DNA from: an uncultured Pseudomonadota bacterium
GTDB taxonomy: Bacteria > Pseudomonadota > Alphaproteobacteria > RF32 > CAG-239
Direction: 5' to 3'
DNA: 46,285 nucleotides
NCBI GenBank assembly: GCA_949295995.1
Contig: CASFNK010000002.1
Location: 1 to 46,285, forward strand
This document shows, one piece after another, positions 18,511 through 27,425 of the stretch (the first letter of the stretch is position 1; every line of letters starts with the position of its first letter). A model generated the notes under the pieces. That model worked only from the letters and a program-made list of their open reading frames with translations. It did not search any database and had not been told where the DNA came from. Position numbers and translations under genes: made by a program.

Positions 18511-20782
18511 ACTCAGGCTTTTCTCATGTTTGTTAGGTTTTATAGTTTTGTTCAATTCAGGAACGACATCTGCTGTTGAAATGAAAGAACCAGTTCCCGG
18601 AACAAAAATGAGCAAAGTCAGCCCTAAACCCTATGGAGAACTTGAGCAAAACGGCAATATAACTAATTTTATGACGCCTGTTCCGATAGAAAGACAAACC
18701 AAAGAAATCTATTTCAGCGCCAATGAAATGGAAAACAATCAAAATCTAGAAACCATAACCGCCATTGGCGACGTAAATATCATTCGTAACGGACTAACAT
18801 TAAATGCCGATAAAGTTATCTATAATCAAAGAGATGATGTTGTTACGGCGGTCGGCAATGTACGTATGATTGACGCCGAAAACAATGTTGTATTTTCAGA
18901 CTATGTAGTATTGACTAATCAAATGTCGCAAGGCGAGATGGAAAACATCAAAATCATCATGAAAGATGAAAGCCGCATTGCCGCCCGCCGTGTCAGAACC
19001 TATCCCAATAACAACAAAGTCATGAATAACGCGGTTTATTCACCTTGCGATGTTTGTGCCCTAAACCCCAATCCGTTATGGCAACTAAAGGCAAGAAAAA
19101 TTACTCATGATGCTGAAAGCCAAAATGTTTATTACAAAGATGCGATACTAGAAATAAAAAACATACCTGTTTTTTATACCCCGTTTTTATCACATCCAGA
19201 CCCGACGGTAAAACGTCGCTCAGGTTTTTTAATTCCGAGTTTTGGTTCCAGCAGTTATCTTGACGGTTTCTTACAACCGCACTATTTCTGGGATTTATCT
19301 CCACACGATAACCTAACGTTTTCACCGATTCTAAGCACCAATCATGGATTAATTTTGGATGCTAATTATAGTGGATATTTTGAAAGAGGATATTTAAGCA
19401 CCCAAGGTTCCGTCATGAAAGATGATGATGACGATGAGACCAGAGGAAATTTATATGTTAAAGGTCGTTATGAGCTCAATGATTACTGGGTATCCGACAT
19501 TGATTTAAACTATGTTTCCGATTCCATGTACTTAAAAGACTTATCTCTGCCTAAAAAAGAAGACGCCTGGTTAACCTCAAGTGCTAAATTACAAGGATTT
19601 GATAATCGCAATTATGCATCAATAGAAGCCTATTATTACAAATTAATCAGCTACGATTTACAAATGTTAAACGCCCAAGAGTTTAGACGCCGCAAATATG
19701 ATAAACCTTATGCTCTTCCACTTATAACCTATGAAAATGTTGGAGAAACAGGTCCCTACGGAGCATATTTTAAAAACACCTTTGACTTTGCCTCAGTAAT
19801 GAGAGAAGAAGACGTCAGCTCGCAAAGAATGACCATGATAAATTCATGGAATTTGCCATACACCAGCCCTTATGGTGAAAAATATCGATTAGTAGCATCT
19901 GTAAAATCTGACGCTTACTATATTGATAATTACACCAATCCTGACAACGAAAAATTCACTGGTGAAACCGGACGTATCTTTCCGCAATTAGGTTTAGAAT
20001 GGAAAATGCCTTTTGTAAAAGCCACAGACACCTCGCGCCACATTATTGAACCGGTAGTAGTAGCAGTTGCAGCCCCCAACGGTGGAAATAAAATTGATAA
20101 AATACCTAATGAAGACAGTCAAAATTCAGAACTTGACGATATAAATGTTTTAGATATTGACCGCTATGCCGGCTATGATCGTAACGATACCGGTAGTCGT
20201 GTCAGCTACGGATTAAACTGGAGTTCTTACGGAACCATAATGGGCAGAACTCAGGCTTTCATAGCACAAAGCTACAACTTCAGCAACGACCATGATGAAT
20301 TTGGAGCGGACGATGATGAAAATTCACATTTTAGTGATTACGTTGGACGTATCTATGCCAATCCGAACAAATATTTGGATATGAACTATCGTTTCCGTTT
20401 TGATAAAGACGATTTAGAAATGAAATACAGTGAATTGGCAGCAAGAGTAGGACCGGATATTTTTCATGCATATTTCTCGTACATTTATCTAAAAGAAACC
20501 GAAGAAACCATTGCCCAAAATTTAGGAGAAAGAAAAGAACTCTACACGGCACTTGGCGCCAAATTAACCAGAGATTGGTCAATAAGCATCTATAACCGCC
20601 AAGACTTAACCAATGGAGGTAACTCTCTGGAACATGGCGGAACCTTAACCTATGAAGACGAATGTATAAAAATTGTCGGAGATTTACACCGTTATGATTC
20701 TTACGATCCTGAAGATGAAAACGATTTTGAATTTACAATATCATTATATCTCAAGACGTTGGGCGGTGTTGGCTCAAAATAA
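18503..20782 (+). CDS. lptD: LPS-assembly outer membrane protein LptD
   Basis: A 759-residue outer-membrane barrel that inserts lipopolysaccharide. The start is the ATG at 18503, with GAGG nine bases upstream; a signal peptide ends near TTSA|VE. An OstA-type jellyroll (about 60-160, ITAIGDVNIIRNG...LNADKVIYN) precedes the beta barrel. A CxxC pair (SPCDVCALNPNPLWQ) lies between them, and only one further Cys is seen near the C-terminus, so the disulfide pattern may differ from E. coli. It overlaps lptF by 8 bases; surA, its folding chaperone, follows after 18 bases. Confidence 0.94.
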   Translation: MTKLRLFSCLLGFIVLFNSGTTSAVEMKEPVPGTKMSKVSPKPYGELEQNGNITNFMTPVPIERQTKEIYFSANEMENNQNLETITAIGDVNIIRNGLTLNADKVIYNQRDDVVTAVGNVRMIDAENNVVFSDYVVLTNQMSQGEMENIKIIMKDESRIAARRVRTYPNNNKVMNNAVYSPCDVCALNPNPLWQLKARKITHDAESQNVYYKDAILEIKNIPVFYTPFLSHPDPTVKRRSGFLIPSFGSSSYLDGFLQPHYFWDLSPHDNLTFSPILSTNHGLILDANYSGYFERGYLSTQGSVMKDDDDDETRGNLYVKGRYELNDYWVSDIDLNYVSDSMYLKDLSLPKKEDAWLTSSAKLQGFDNRNYASIEAYYYKLISYDLQMLNAQEFRRRKYDKPYALPLITYENVGETGPYGAYFKNTFDFASVMREEDVSSQRMTMINSWNLPYTSPYGEKYRLVASVKSDAYYIDNYTNPDNEKFTGETGRIFPQLGLEWKMPFVKATDTSRHIIEPVVVAVAAPNGGNKIDKIPNEDSQNSELDDINVLDIDRYAGYDRNDTGSRVSYGLNWSSYGTIMGRTQAFIAQSYNFSNDHDEFGADDDENSHFSDYVGRIYANPNKYLDMNYRFRFDKDDLEMKYSELAARVGPDIFHAYFSYIYLKETEETIAQNLGERKELYTALGAKLTRDWSISIYNRQDLTNGGNSLEHGGTLTYEDECIKIVGDLHRYDSYDPEDENDFEFTISLYLKTLGGVGSK

Positions 20783-20800
20783 CAACAATGGAGAAACTTT

Positions 20801-21853
20801 ATGATTACGAGACTGATTTTAGCAATAAGTTTTACATTAATCATACAAGAAGCACGGGCGCAATTTATCAATCAAGCACCTCAGACCGAAGAAAAAAGCT
20901 CGGTTGTATTTAAGCAAAATCCTCAAGAAGCAGCCGCACCGACCCCAAAAAAACAGCCTCAAGAATTAAAAGAAATTCCGATTCAGCTTTATGAAAAAGG
21001 AGATATGAGAATTATAGCGATTGTTAATGGTGAAATGATTTCTTCAACCGATATAGAACAAAGAGCCAAAGCCTTCGTCATGAACACCAAAATTCCTTTT
21101 AATACTGAGACTAAAAGGATGATAATAGCCAAAGTAATTCAATCAGCCATAGATGAAAAGCTAAAGGTTCAAGAAGCACTAAAACAAGGAATAGACATTA
21201 CCGAAAAAGACATCGACCTATCTGTAAAAAATTTTGAAGCCAGCAATAAAATCCCAGAAGGAAAATTAAAAGAATTGCTCGCCCAAAACGGTGTCAGCAT
21301 GAAAGTTTTCAGAGAACAAATCAAATCTGACTTGGCTTGGATTCGCGTTGTCAGAAGACAAATGTCCATAGATGGAGAATTAACTGATAAAGAGATAGAA
21401 GAAGGCATAAATGAATCCGCCCGAGATATGTCCACCCCAAAATATATGGTCTCAGAAATTGTCATCAAAAAACCTAATGCTAAAAATTTGGAAGATTTAG
21501 TAGCCAATCTGCGTCGCGACCCCAGATTTGAGCTTTATGCCGCCCAATTTTCAGAAAGCCCGAGTGCCTCCAACGGTGGAAATTTAGGTTGGTTAAATGA
21601 AGGACAACTCATAGAACCGCTTAACAGCAAAGTTTTAACTATGAAAGATGGAGAGGTCTCTGACCCAATCCAAATCGGCAATGATTTCTACATCTTAAAA
21701 TTAGTTCAAACCTATCATCCAGAGATAGATAAGCCCAACCTCCCCACCAAAGAAGAAATGCGTCGTTTTATGGAAAACAAACGTTTGGAAGAAGTCTCTG
21801 ATAAGTTATTGCACAATATCAGACAAAAAGCGGTTATCGAACTAAGGAACTAA
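20801..21853 (+). CDS. surA: Periplasmic peptidyl-prolyl isomerase / chaperone SurA
   Basis: A 350-residue secreted chaperone for outer-membrane proteins including LptD. A signal peptide ends near ARA|QF, a Pro/Gln-rich stretch follows to about 65, then the SurA N domain (IIAIVNGEMISSTDIEQRAKAF) and a single parvulin domain with FSESPSASNGGNLGWLNEGQL. GGAGAAA precedes the ATG. It lies between lptD and rsmA; pdxA, usually between surA and rsmA, is missing. Confidence 0.93.
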   Translation: MITRLILAISFTLIIQEARAQFINQAPQTEEKSSVVFKQNPQEAAAPTPKKQPQELKEIPIQLYEKGDMRIIAIVNGEMISSTDIEQRAKAFVMNTKIPFNTETKRMIIAKVIQSAIDEKLKVQEALKQGIDITEKDIDLSVKNFEASNKIPEGKLKELLAQNGVSMKVFREQIKSDLAWIRVVRRQMSIDGELTDKEIEEGINESARDMSTPKYMVSEIVIKKPNAKNLEDLVANLRRDPRFELYAAQFSESPSASNGGNLGWLNEGQLIEPLNSKVLTMKDGEVSDPIQIGNDFYILKLVQTYHPEIDKPNLPTKEEMRRFMENKRLEEVSDKLLHNIRQKAVIELRN

Positions 21854-21854
21854 A

Positions 21855-22706
21855 ATGAATAATCTGGCAGAAAAAATAGCATCTCTCCCCTCACTCAGAA
21901 CCACTGTTGATGCCCACGGCTTAATGGCTAAAAAAACCTTAGGCCAAAACTTTCTGCTTGACCAAAACATCACCGATAAAATTATCCGCCTAAGTTTGCA
22001 ACATCAAAATCTCAAAGATTTCTCTCAAAGTTTTACTTTTGAAATCGGTCCAGGACCCGGCGGATTAACCCGTGCGATTCTCTCAGCAAATCCTCAAGAA
22101 TTAACTGTAATTGAAATGGACGAGCGTTGCATTTCCATCATGGAAGAAATCCAAGAAAAAACCGGCAACACCTTAAAAATCATCAACGGTGACGCCCTTA
22201 AAACCGATATAAAAGAATTATCGCCTGCCCCACGCCATATTATCAGCAACCTACCCTACAACATTTCTGTTCCTTTGCTCATCAAATGGCTCAAAGAGAT
22301 TAATAATTACAGTTCTCTGACCTTAATGTTTCAAAAAGAAGTGGCCGAACGTATTATGGCGCCGATAAAAAGTAAAGACTATGGGCGCATTTCGGTATTA
22401 AGTCAGCTTCAATGTCATATTGAACACCTAATGGATTTAAGCCCGAATTGCTTTACACCGGCTCCCAAAATTTGGTCATCGGTTTTACTTTTCTGCCCCA
22501 AAGCAAATACGTTAACCTCAGAACAAATAACCAAAATCGAAAACCTGACAACTCTGGCATTCGGACAACGCCGCAAGATGATTCGTCAAAGCCTAAAAAG
22601 CATTTCTAATCTTGAAGATAAATGCCAACAGCTAAATATTCCGCTCACTGCACGTGCTGAAGAGCTAACACCGGAACAATTTTTAGCTCTGGCAAACATC
22701 AAATAG
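21855..22706 (+). CDS. rsmA: 16S rRNA dimethyladenosine transferase RsmA (KsgA)
   Basis: A 283-residue SAM-dependent enzyme that dimethylates the two adjacent adenosines in helix 45 of 16S rRNA. KKTLGQNFLLD, the SAM loop EIGPGPGGLT and the catalytic NLPYNIS motif are all present. It starts one base after the surA stop with AAGGA in the surA end, so it is co-translated with surA. Intact. Confidence 0.97.
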   Translation: MNNLAEKIASLPSLRTTVDAHGLMAKKTLGQNFLLDQNITDKIIRLSLQHQNLKDFSQSFTFEIGPGPGGLTRAILSANPQELTVIEMDERCISIMEEIQEKTGNTLKIINGDALKTDIKELSPAPRHIISNLPYNISVPLLIKWLKEINNYSSLTLMFQKEVAERIMAPIKSKDYGRISVLSQLQCHIEHLMDLSPNCFTPAPKIWSSVLLFCPKANTLTSEQITKIENLTTLAFGQRRKMIRQSLKSISNLEDKCQQLNIPLTARAEELTPEQFLALANIK

Positions 22707-22737
22707 CTATTTTTGTCAAAATTTCTCAAATTTTTTC

Positions 22738-22766
22738 TTGTCTTTTATAAAAAGCTGTGCTAAATC
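22738..22766 (+). promoter_or_regulatory. Candidate promoter of the orphan gene at 22817
   Basis: TTGTCT (22738-22743), a 17-base spacer and TAAATC (22761-22766). Pattern is like the grpE and fabD promoter candidates. Confidence 0.4.
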
Positions 22767-22816
22767 CAAAAGCATTACAGTTACTTTTATGTCAAACTAT
22801 TTAATTTTTAATTTTT

Positions 22817-23707
22817 ATGGAAACTAAAATTTTTCAGCCGGTAGTAAAAAGTTTCGTTGTGGAATTCGTAAACAACCACACAAGTAAAGCATCTTTGGAA
22901 GACCTTTCTCTTGAGGAAAGAGAAGCTAAAGTACAAGAAATTCTGGAACAAAAGGTATCAACTCTGCCTCGTGCAGCCGTAAAACAGCTGTGCAGCGAGT
23001 TAAAAACACTCACAGGCAAACAAAAACGAACTTCTTTGTTCACCAAAACGCCGGAATTGGCAACTTTCGCCAATCTGGTAGAACATTTCTCAGGTGATGA
23101 AGACTGCACCATAGAAATGACCAAAGAACAATGCATTGCGTTCTGGGTACGAGAAACTCAAGCTTCTCCGGAAAAACTGCTTTCTGCATCAATTGACGGA
23201 CAAGTCATCACTCGTGTTCTTGCCATCCGTATGTGCGAGTTCTGCGAAGACATCACGGGTCGCCAGATTTTGGCAACCGAATCTCGAACTCCAATGCAAT
23301 ACCTTGGCGAAGAAACAACCTTTGGAGATATCATAGATTACTTCACCGTAGGGTCAAAGAAAATCAACGATATCAGAAGTAAAATTTTCAAAGCTGCGCC
23401 GGAATATATCAAGGCTTACTTATCTCTGTTCCGCGGAGAAGTAGCCAAGGCTTATGCTCTCAACTGCGGGCTTGAGCTCAAAGATGAGGAAATCAAGCTC
23501 TTTGAGCAAAAGCAGGTGTTCGATTGCAAAAATCCGGACTTTTCCGGCGAACACGACTGGGATTTGGTTATATGGTGGACCGAAGACCAGCTTGGTCTCC
23601 AGTTGTCCGGCAAACTCGATTGGATAACGGAAAAAACAAAAGCAAAGGATATCATCGACGCCTTTGTAAAAGCCAAAGAAGCCCGGCTGAAAACAGGAAA
23701 GGAATAA
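22817..23707 (+). CDS. Hypothetical protein, 296 residues
   Basis: I do not recognise this family. The frame is clean and closed by a terminator. The protein is soluble, without signal peptide or membrane segment, rich in Glu and Lys, with seven Cys (including MCEFCED), helical throughout by appearance, and with a Trp-rich patch near the end (DWDLVIWWTED). The codons look somewhat richer in G/C than those of rsmA next door, which could indicate separate ancestry. No Shine-Dalgarno is visible in the AT-rich leader. Monocistronic between its own promoter and terminator. Function cannot be assigned. Confidence 0.75.
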   Translation: METKIFQPVVKSFVVEFVNNHTSKASLEDLSLEEREAKVQEILEQKVSTLPRAAVKQLCSELKTLTGKQKRTSLFTKTPELATFANLVEHFSGDEDCTIEMTKEQCIAFWVRETQASPEKLLSASIDGQVITRVLAIRMCEFCEDITGRQILATESRTPMQYLGEETTFGDIIDYFTVGSKKINDIRSKIFKAAPEYIKAYLSLFRGEVAKAYALNCGLELKDEEIKLFEQKQVFDCKNPDFSGEHDWDLVIWWTEDQLGLQLSGKLDWITEKTKAKDIIDAFVKAKEARLKTGKE

Positions 23708-23730
23708 TCCTTTTCCTAAATCTAAACAAA

Positions 23731-23762
23731 AAGGACGGTTGATTAAGACCGCCCTTTTTTGT
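23731..23762 (+). terminator. Terminator after the 296-residue orphan
   Basis: AAGGACGGT (23731-23739) pairs with ACCGCCCTT with one mismatch (ending at 23756), followed by a T run. It also lies at the 3' end of the convergent XRE gene. Confidence 0.72.
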
Positions 23763-23765
23763 TAT

Positions 23766-24221
23766 CTAAAATAACTCGTTTTCCTTATCGCTTGAAGAAG
23801 AAATACTCATCATCAACTCCAGCATAGTTCGCGCCAGCTCTCTATCTTCAATCTGATAATAGGCTTGAGCCAAAGTCTTACTTTCTTCCCAAGTCATCGG
23901 ATCATCAAATTTCTCCAAAACTTCTTTTGATAACACTTGCCTTGGACTTTTATTGGCAGCCTCATCATCAATATCTGCAAAAAAATAATCTATACCAACA
24001 CCTAAAACTTTGCTGATATCATATAATCTACTGGCACTTACGCGATTAGCCCCTTTTTCATATTTTTGAATTTGTTGAAAGGTTAAACCAAGAGCCGAAG
24101 CCAATTTTTCCATAGATAATCCAAGTTCGCATCTTCTATTATAAATTTTTTTACCAACAGCTACATCCACCGGATTCGGACTTCCGTCATCCAAGCGTCC
24201 TCTTGTATTTTTCTTCACCAT
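23766..24221 (-). CDS. XRE-family transcriptional regulator
   Basis: A 151-residue regulator with an N-terminal helix-turn-helix (about residues 17-72): VGKKIYNRRCELGLSMEKLA, LGLTFQQIQKYEKG, RVSASRLYDISKVLGV. This is the alphaproteobacterial Cro/CI-type family with a short helical C-terminal tail, often a single-domain dimeric repressor; targets are unknown. The start at 24221 is fixed by AAAGGAG five bases before the ATG, which removes 13 residues of the open frame. A palindrome in its promoter (24265-24281) suggests autoregulation. Lies downstream of xerD on the same strand. Confidence 0.88.
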   Translation of the reverse strand: MVKKNTRGRLDDGSPNPVDVAVGKKIYNRRCELGLSMEKLASALGLTFQQIQKYEKGANRVSASRLYDISKVLGVGIDYFFADIDDEAANKSPRQVLSKEVLEKFDDPMTWEESKTLAQAYYQIEDRELARTMLELMMSISSSSDKENELF

Positions 24222-24264
24222 AAATTCTCCTTTTAATGGATAAATAACATAAAAAAACATTTAC

Positions 24265-24281
24265 TTATAGTTGAACTATAA
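24265..24281. promoter_or_regulatory. Palindromic operator candidate in the XRE promoter
   Basis: TTATAGTTGAACTATAA is a perfect dyad of 8 bp arms around one G. On the minus strand it overlaps the likely -10 region, with TTGTAT about 17 bases upstream, about 45 bases before the regulator's ATG. Inferred site for self-repression. Confidence 0.55.
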
Positions 24282-24304
24282 AATAAAATACAAGATAAAT
24301 CAAC

Positions 24305-25213
24305 CTAAGAATGTTTTTGTGCCAAAGGATGCAATTTTTGAACAGTTTTTATAAGTTTATCAGAAATAATATGCGTATAAATTTCAGTAGTATTAATACT
24401 TTCATGTCCCAACATTTTTTGTACGGATCGCAAATCAACATCATGATTAAGCAAATGTGTGGCAAAAGAATGGCGTAGAACGTGAGGGGTAACTTTTTGA
24501 GGGGAAATACCGGCACTAACGGCTATTTCCTTCAGGTGTTTAAAAAAAGTATCTCTGGTGATGTGTCCTGAGGCAGAAGACTTTGACGGAAACAACCAAA
24601 TAGATTTTCTTCCCTCTTTAATAAAATAATCCCGATAAGACAAATAATCAAAAATAGCCTCAATGGCTTGAGGAGCTATAGGAACGATTCTCTCTTTACT
24701 TCCCTTACCTTTTATAAAAATTTGCCTTTTATCAAAATTAATACAATTTTCAGGTAAAGAAACAAGTTCAGAAACACGCAAACCACAAGCATACATCAAT
24801 TCCAACATTACACACATTCGACGCTCCGCCGGTGTCTTTCCTTCCATTGCGGCTTGAATAAGTTGTTTAATTTCCTCTTGCGTTAAAAACTTTGGCAAAG
24901 GTTTTTGCTGTTTGGGCGTTTGCACATCTGCTGCCGGATTCTCTTTAATAATCTTATCAGTATAAAGAAATTTAAAAAACTCTCGCACGGCAGAAATTTT
25001 TCTAGCCACCGTCTTTGAGGATAATTGCTCCTTTTTGCTCAAATATTGCACAAAATCAGCAATATCATCAGCGGAAATATTTTTTAAAGACACATTTCCG
25101 CAATACTCCAAAAATTGAGACACATCACGTCCATACGCCTCAAGAGTATTTTGAGCGGCCCCTCTTTCGGCCGACATCATCTCCAAAAAACGGTTAACAA
25201 CAGATTCCGCCAT
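24305..25213 (-). CDS. xerD: Site-specific tyrosine recombinase XerD
   Basis: A 302-residue tyrosine recombinase that, with XerC, resolves chromosome dimers at dif under FtsK control. The catalytic set is complete: R146 in CGLRVSEL, K170 in KGKGSKER, H244 and R247 in HVLRHSF, H270 in LGHESI and nucleophile Y279 in EIYTH. The N-terminal SAM-like domain is present. It directly follows a 47-residue membrane protein gene and is divergent from aroK, which favours XerD over XerC in alphaproteobacteria. Confidence 0.92.
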   Translation of the reverse strand: MAESVVNRFLEMMSAERGAAQNTLEAYGRDVSQFLEYCGNVSLKNISADDIADFVQYLSKKEQLSSKTVARKISAVREFFKFLYTDKIIKENPAADVQTPKQQKPLPKFLTQEEIKQLIQAAMEGKTPAERRMCVMLELMYACGLRVSELVSLPENCINFDKRQIFIKGKGSKERIVPIAPQAIEAIFDYLSYRDYFIKEGRKSIWLFPSKSSASGHITRDTFFKHLKEIAVSAGISPQKVTPHVLRHSFATHLLNHDVDLRSVQKMLGHESINTTEIYTHIISDKLIKTVQKLHPLAQKHS

Positions 25214-25357
25214 TTACTTATTCAAAAAAGAATTTTCCAAAGGTTGTTCTACTTGTTCAACTTTCAACGGAACTTCTTGGCTGGCCACAAACAAAACGGC
25301 AGCAATCAAAGCAATTCCGATAACATAGTAGATAAAATTTGATTTTTTCTGTCTCAT
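25214..25357 (-). CDS. Small membrane protein (47 residues) upstream of xerD
   Basis: An ATG at 25357 opens a 47-codon frame ending at 25214, immediately before the xerD ATG. The product begins MRQKKSNFIYYVIGIALIAA, giving one membrane helix at about residues 9-25 after a basic N-terminus, and a short acidic periplasmic tail. AAGG lies about ten bases before the ATG. Tight coupling to xerD, a good ribosome site and a typical membrane-anchor composition argue that it is real. I do not know a function. Confidence 0.62.
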   Translation of the reverse strand: MRQKKSNFIYYVIGIALIAAVLFVASQEVPLKVEQVEQPLENSFLNK

Positions 25358-25449
25358 AAGCTATAACCTTAAAAAAAATGTTGATAAAAAAACAAGTCTT
25401 TATATTATCTAGCATAATAAACTTGAAAGAAGAATTAAAAAAACAAACC

Positions 25450-25989
25450 ATGATCAAAAAAATAGATAAAATAATATTGCTTGTAGGATTGATGGGCAGC
25501 GGCAAAACCAGCGTTGGCAAAAGATTGGCTAAAAAATTAAATTTGCCTTTTGTTGACGGCGACCAAGAAATAGAAAAAGCCGCAGGATTATCTTTGGTAG
25601 ATGTTCTAAAATGTTTTGGCGAAGAAGAATATCGCGCCGGAGAAAAAAGAGTAATGAAACGCCTTCTTCAAGGAAGTCCTTGCGTTTTGGCCTCAGGCGG
25701 CGGCTCCTTTGTAGCCGATCAAACCCGCGCTTTAGCCAAACTTCATGCTATCACAATTTGGCTCAAAGCAGATATTGATGTTTTATACAATCGCACCGCC
25801 GGCCGCAAACATCGCCCATTTTTGGAAGGCGACGATTCGCATCTTAAAAACAAATTAGAAAAATATATCTCCGAAGAATATCCTTATTATTCCGAGGCCG
25901 ATATAGTTGTCGAAACCAAAGAAGAACAAGTAGATAATACTGTTCAACGCGTAATTGACGCCATCAACAAATTTTTAAAGGCTGCATAA
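25450..25989 (+). CDS. aroK: Shikimate kinase
   Basis: A 179-residue P-loop kinase that phosphorylates shikimate in aromatic amino acid synthesis. Walker A GLMGSGKT (13-20), the shikimate-binding DGDQEIE (D38), the GGG substrate motif (83-85) and the lid Arg region TAGRKHRPF are present. The frame is open from 25378, but the ATG at 25450 places the Walker A at its normal distance from the N-terminus. aroB usually follows; here a terminator and the convergent sugar kinase do. Confidence 0.95.
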   Translation: MIKKIDKIILLVGLMGSGKTSVGKRLAKKLNLPFVDGDQEIEKAAGLSLVDVLKCFGEEEYRAGEKRVMKRLLQGSPCVLASGGGSFVADQTRALAKLHAITIWLKADIDVLYNRTAGRKHRPFLEGDDSHLKNKLEKYISEEYPYYSEADIVVETKEEQVDNTVQRVIDAINKFLKAA

Positions 25990-26003
25990 TGCAGCCTTTT
26001 TTA
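25978..26003 (+). terminator. Terminator overlapping the aroK stop codon
   Basis: AAGGCTGCA (25978-25986) pairs with TGCAGCCTT (25990-25998), followed by T residues; the TAA stop of aroK forms the loop. Confidence 0.82.
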
Positions 26004-26010
26004 TTAAATT

Positions 26011-27408
26011 TTATCTGGCACCGATAAGCGATAAAGAAGAAATAGTATCTCCCATACCCACCAAAGTTAATGGTTTTTCCACCAAGATTGTCGGCAAGGC
26101 AATCAAATCATAGCCTCCAACTTCAGCCATACCGTTTTCAAGCAAAGCAGGAGATTTAAGCAATTCAGCCAAATCAGTTAACTCATCTAATCCCACATCT
26201 GAAACCTTTTGTCCGTGTGCCCATAAAAGATTTTCTTTATTATGAATATTTCCGGTTCCGGCCTTGCTGGCAGCAATGGTTGCCGCCAACATCATACCTC
26301 TTAAATTAGCCTCAGGTGTAATTTTGAAACCTTTATCTTGCAATGTCATATACAAACCAAACATATGAAGTTGGATTCGAGGCGTTTTAAGTTTGTTTTT
26401 GATAGCTAACAGAGCCTCAAACAAATTTTGACTATGCGTATTTTCATTACACTTTTGAGCTAAATCTTCACAACCGATAACTTCCAAAACATCAATAGCT
26501 TCTCTCTCATTAATTCCAACTGAATCAACTTTAGGAGCAACTTCATCAACAATAGCTTTACGCACGGCTATATCTTGAGTAGAAGCAATTTCCAAATGGA
26601 CAATATCACCATTTTCTTTCCAATTTTCAATAATCGGCAAAGATTTCTTAATAAGATTAACCCCATCATTTTGCTTGGTTAAAGCATGAAAACCCGACAA
26701 AATCACATAATCCATTTTTTGGATAGTGGTTGCTTCAACAAAGCTTTTATCCATAACCAAATGCAAATTCAACGGATCATAAGTTGCAATAAATCGGTTA
26801 GATTTCGGGCAAACAAAAGTTTCTCCCTCAAAAGTAAAGCTATCCCCTTTATCAAATTCAATAATCCAGTGAATCAAAGGAATATCTTCTTTTCTATCAA
26901 TCAGGTAAGCTGGTTTTTCTTTTCCGTCATCATCAAAGGACACCAAATTATCCAATTTCAAAAACTGCTCGGCTTGGAGTTTTGGTAAAGAGTTCGCATG
27001 AGCAAAAACTTTATTCACCCCGACCACAGCCAAAACATTGGCAACGATTCCACCTTGCCCGCCCATTTGCAAGCGGTCATATCCCAAATGTTGAACCATC
27101 CAATCAAAAACAATTTTATCTTCGGTCAACCACTCTTCGGCAATACCTCTGGTAAAGCACTTAAAAATACCTTTAATCACATCGCTTCCGAATAAAAGTT
27201 TATTATTTCCCTTTTCAGAAAGTTTTTTCAAATTCAAACCGGAGGCTTGTGCCAATTCAGCAATTTTAGAACCTTTAATTTTAAGCACGGCATCAATATT
27301 TGCATTAAAAGCCGTTGCCGCCGAACTAACTTTTTTCACATTTTCCAAAACCTGAGGAACATGACTAAATTTATCAGCCCAAACTTTTTTCAAACCAGAT
27401 TTATCCAT
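26011..27408 (-). CDS. ADP-dependent sugar kinase (ADP-glucokinase/phosphofructokinase family)
   Basis: A 465-residue ribokinase-fold kinase of the ADP-dependent glucokinase/6-phosphofructokinase family, which uses ADP rather than ATP as phosphoryl donor. Visible elements are FNANIDAVLK near the N-terminus, MGGQGGIVANVLAV, an HxEIAS segment, the NxxE Mg motif in GINERE and the C-terminal GMGD motif with the catalytic base at D454. Length fits the family. Such kinases are best known from archaea and some eukaryotes and are rare in Alphaproteobacteria. Whether glucose or fructose-6-phosphate is the substrate cannot be decided here. It stands downstream of the Mic60-like gene, 17 bases away on the same strand. 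Confidence 0.82.
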   Translation of the reverse strand: MDKSGLKKVWADKFSHVPQVLENVKKVSSAATAFNANIDAVLKIKGSKIAELAQASGLNLKKLSEKGNNKLLFGSDVIKGIFKCFTRGIAEEWLTEDKIVFDWMVQHLGYDRLQMGGQGGIVANVLAVVGVNKVFAHANSLPKLQAEQFLKLDNLVSFDDDGKEKPAYLIDRKEDIPLIHWIIEFDKGDSFTFEGETFVCPKSNRFIATYDPLNLHLVMDKSFVEATTIQKMDYVILSGFHALTKQNDGVNLIKKSLPIIENWKENGDIVHLEIASTQDIAVRKAIVDEVAPKVDSVGINEREAIDVLEVIGCEDLAQKCNENTHSQNLFEALLAIKNKLKTPRIQLHMFGLYMTLQDKGFKITPEANLRGMMLAATIAASKAGTGNIHNKENLLWAHGQKVSDVGLDELTDLAELLKSPALLENGMAEVGGYDLIALPTILVEKPLTLVGMGDTISSLSLIGAR

Positions 27409-27425
27409 TTTTTCAATCCTCTAAA

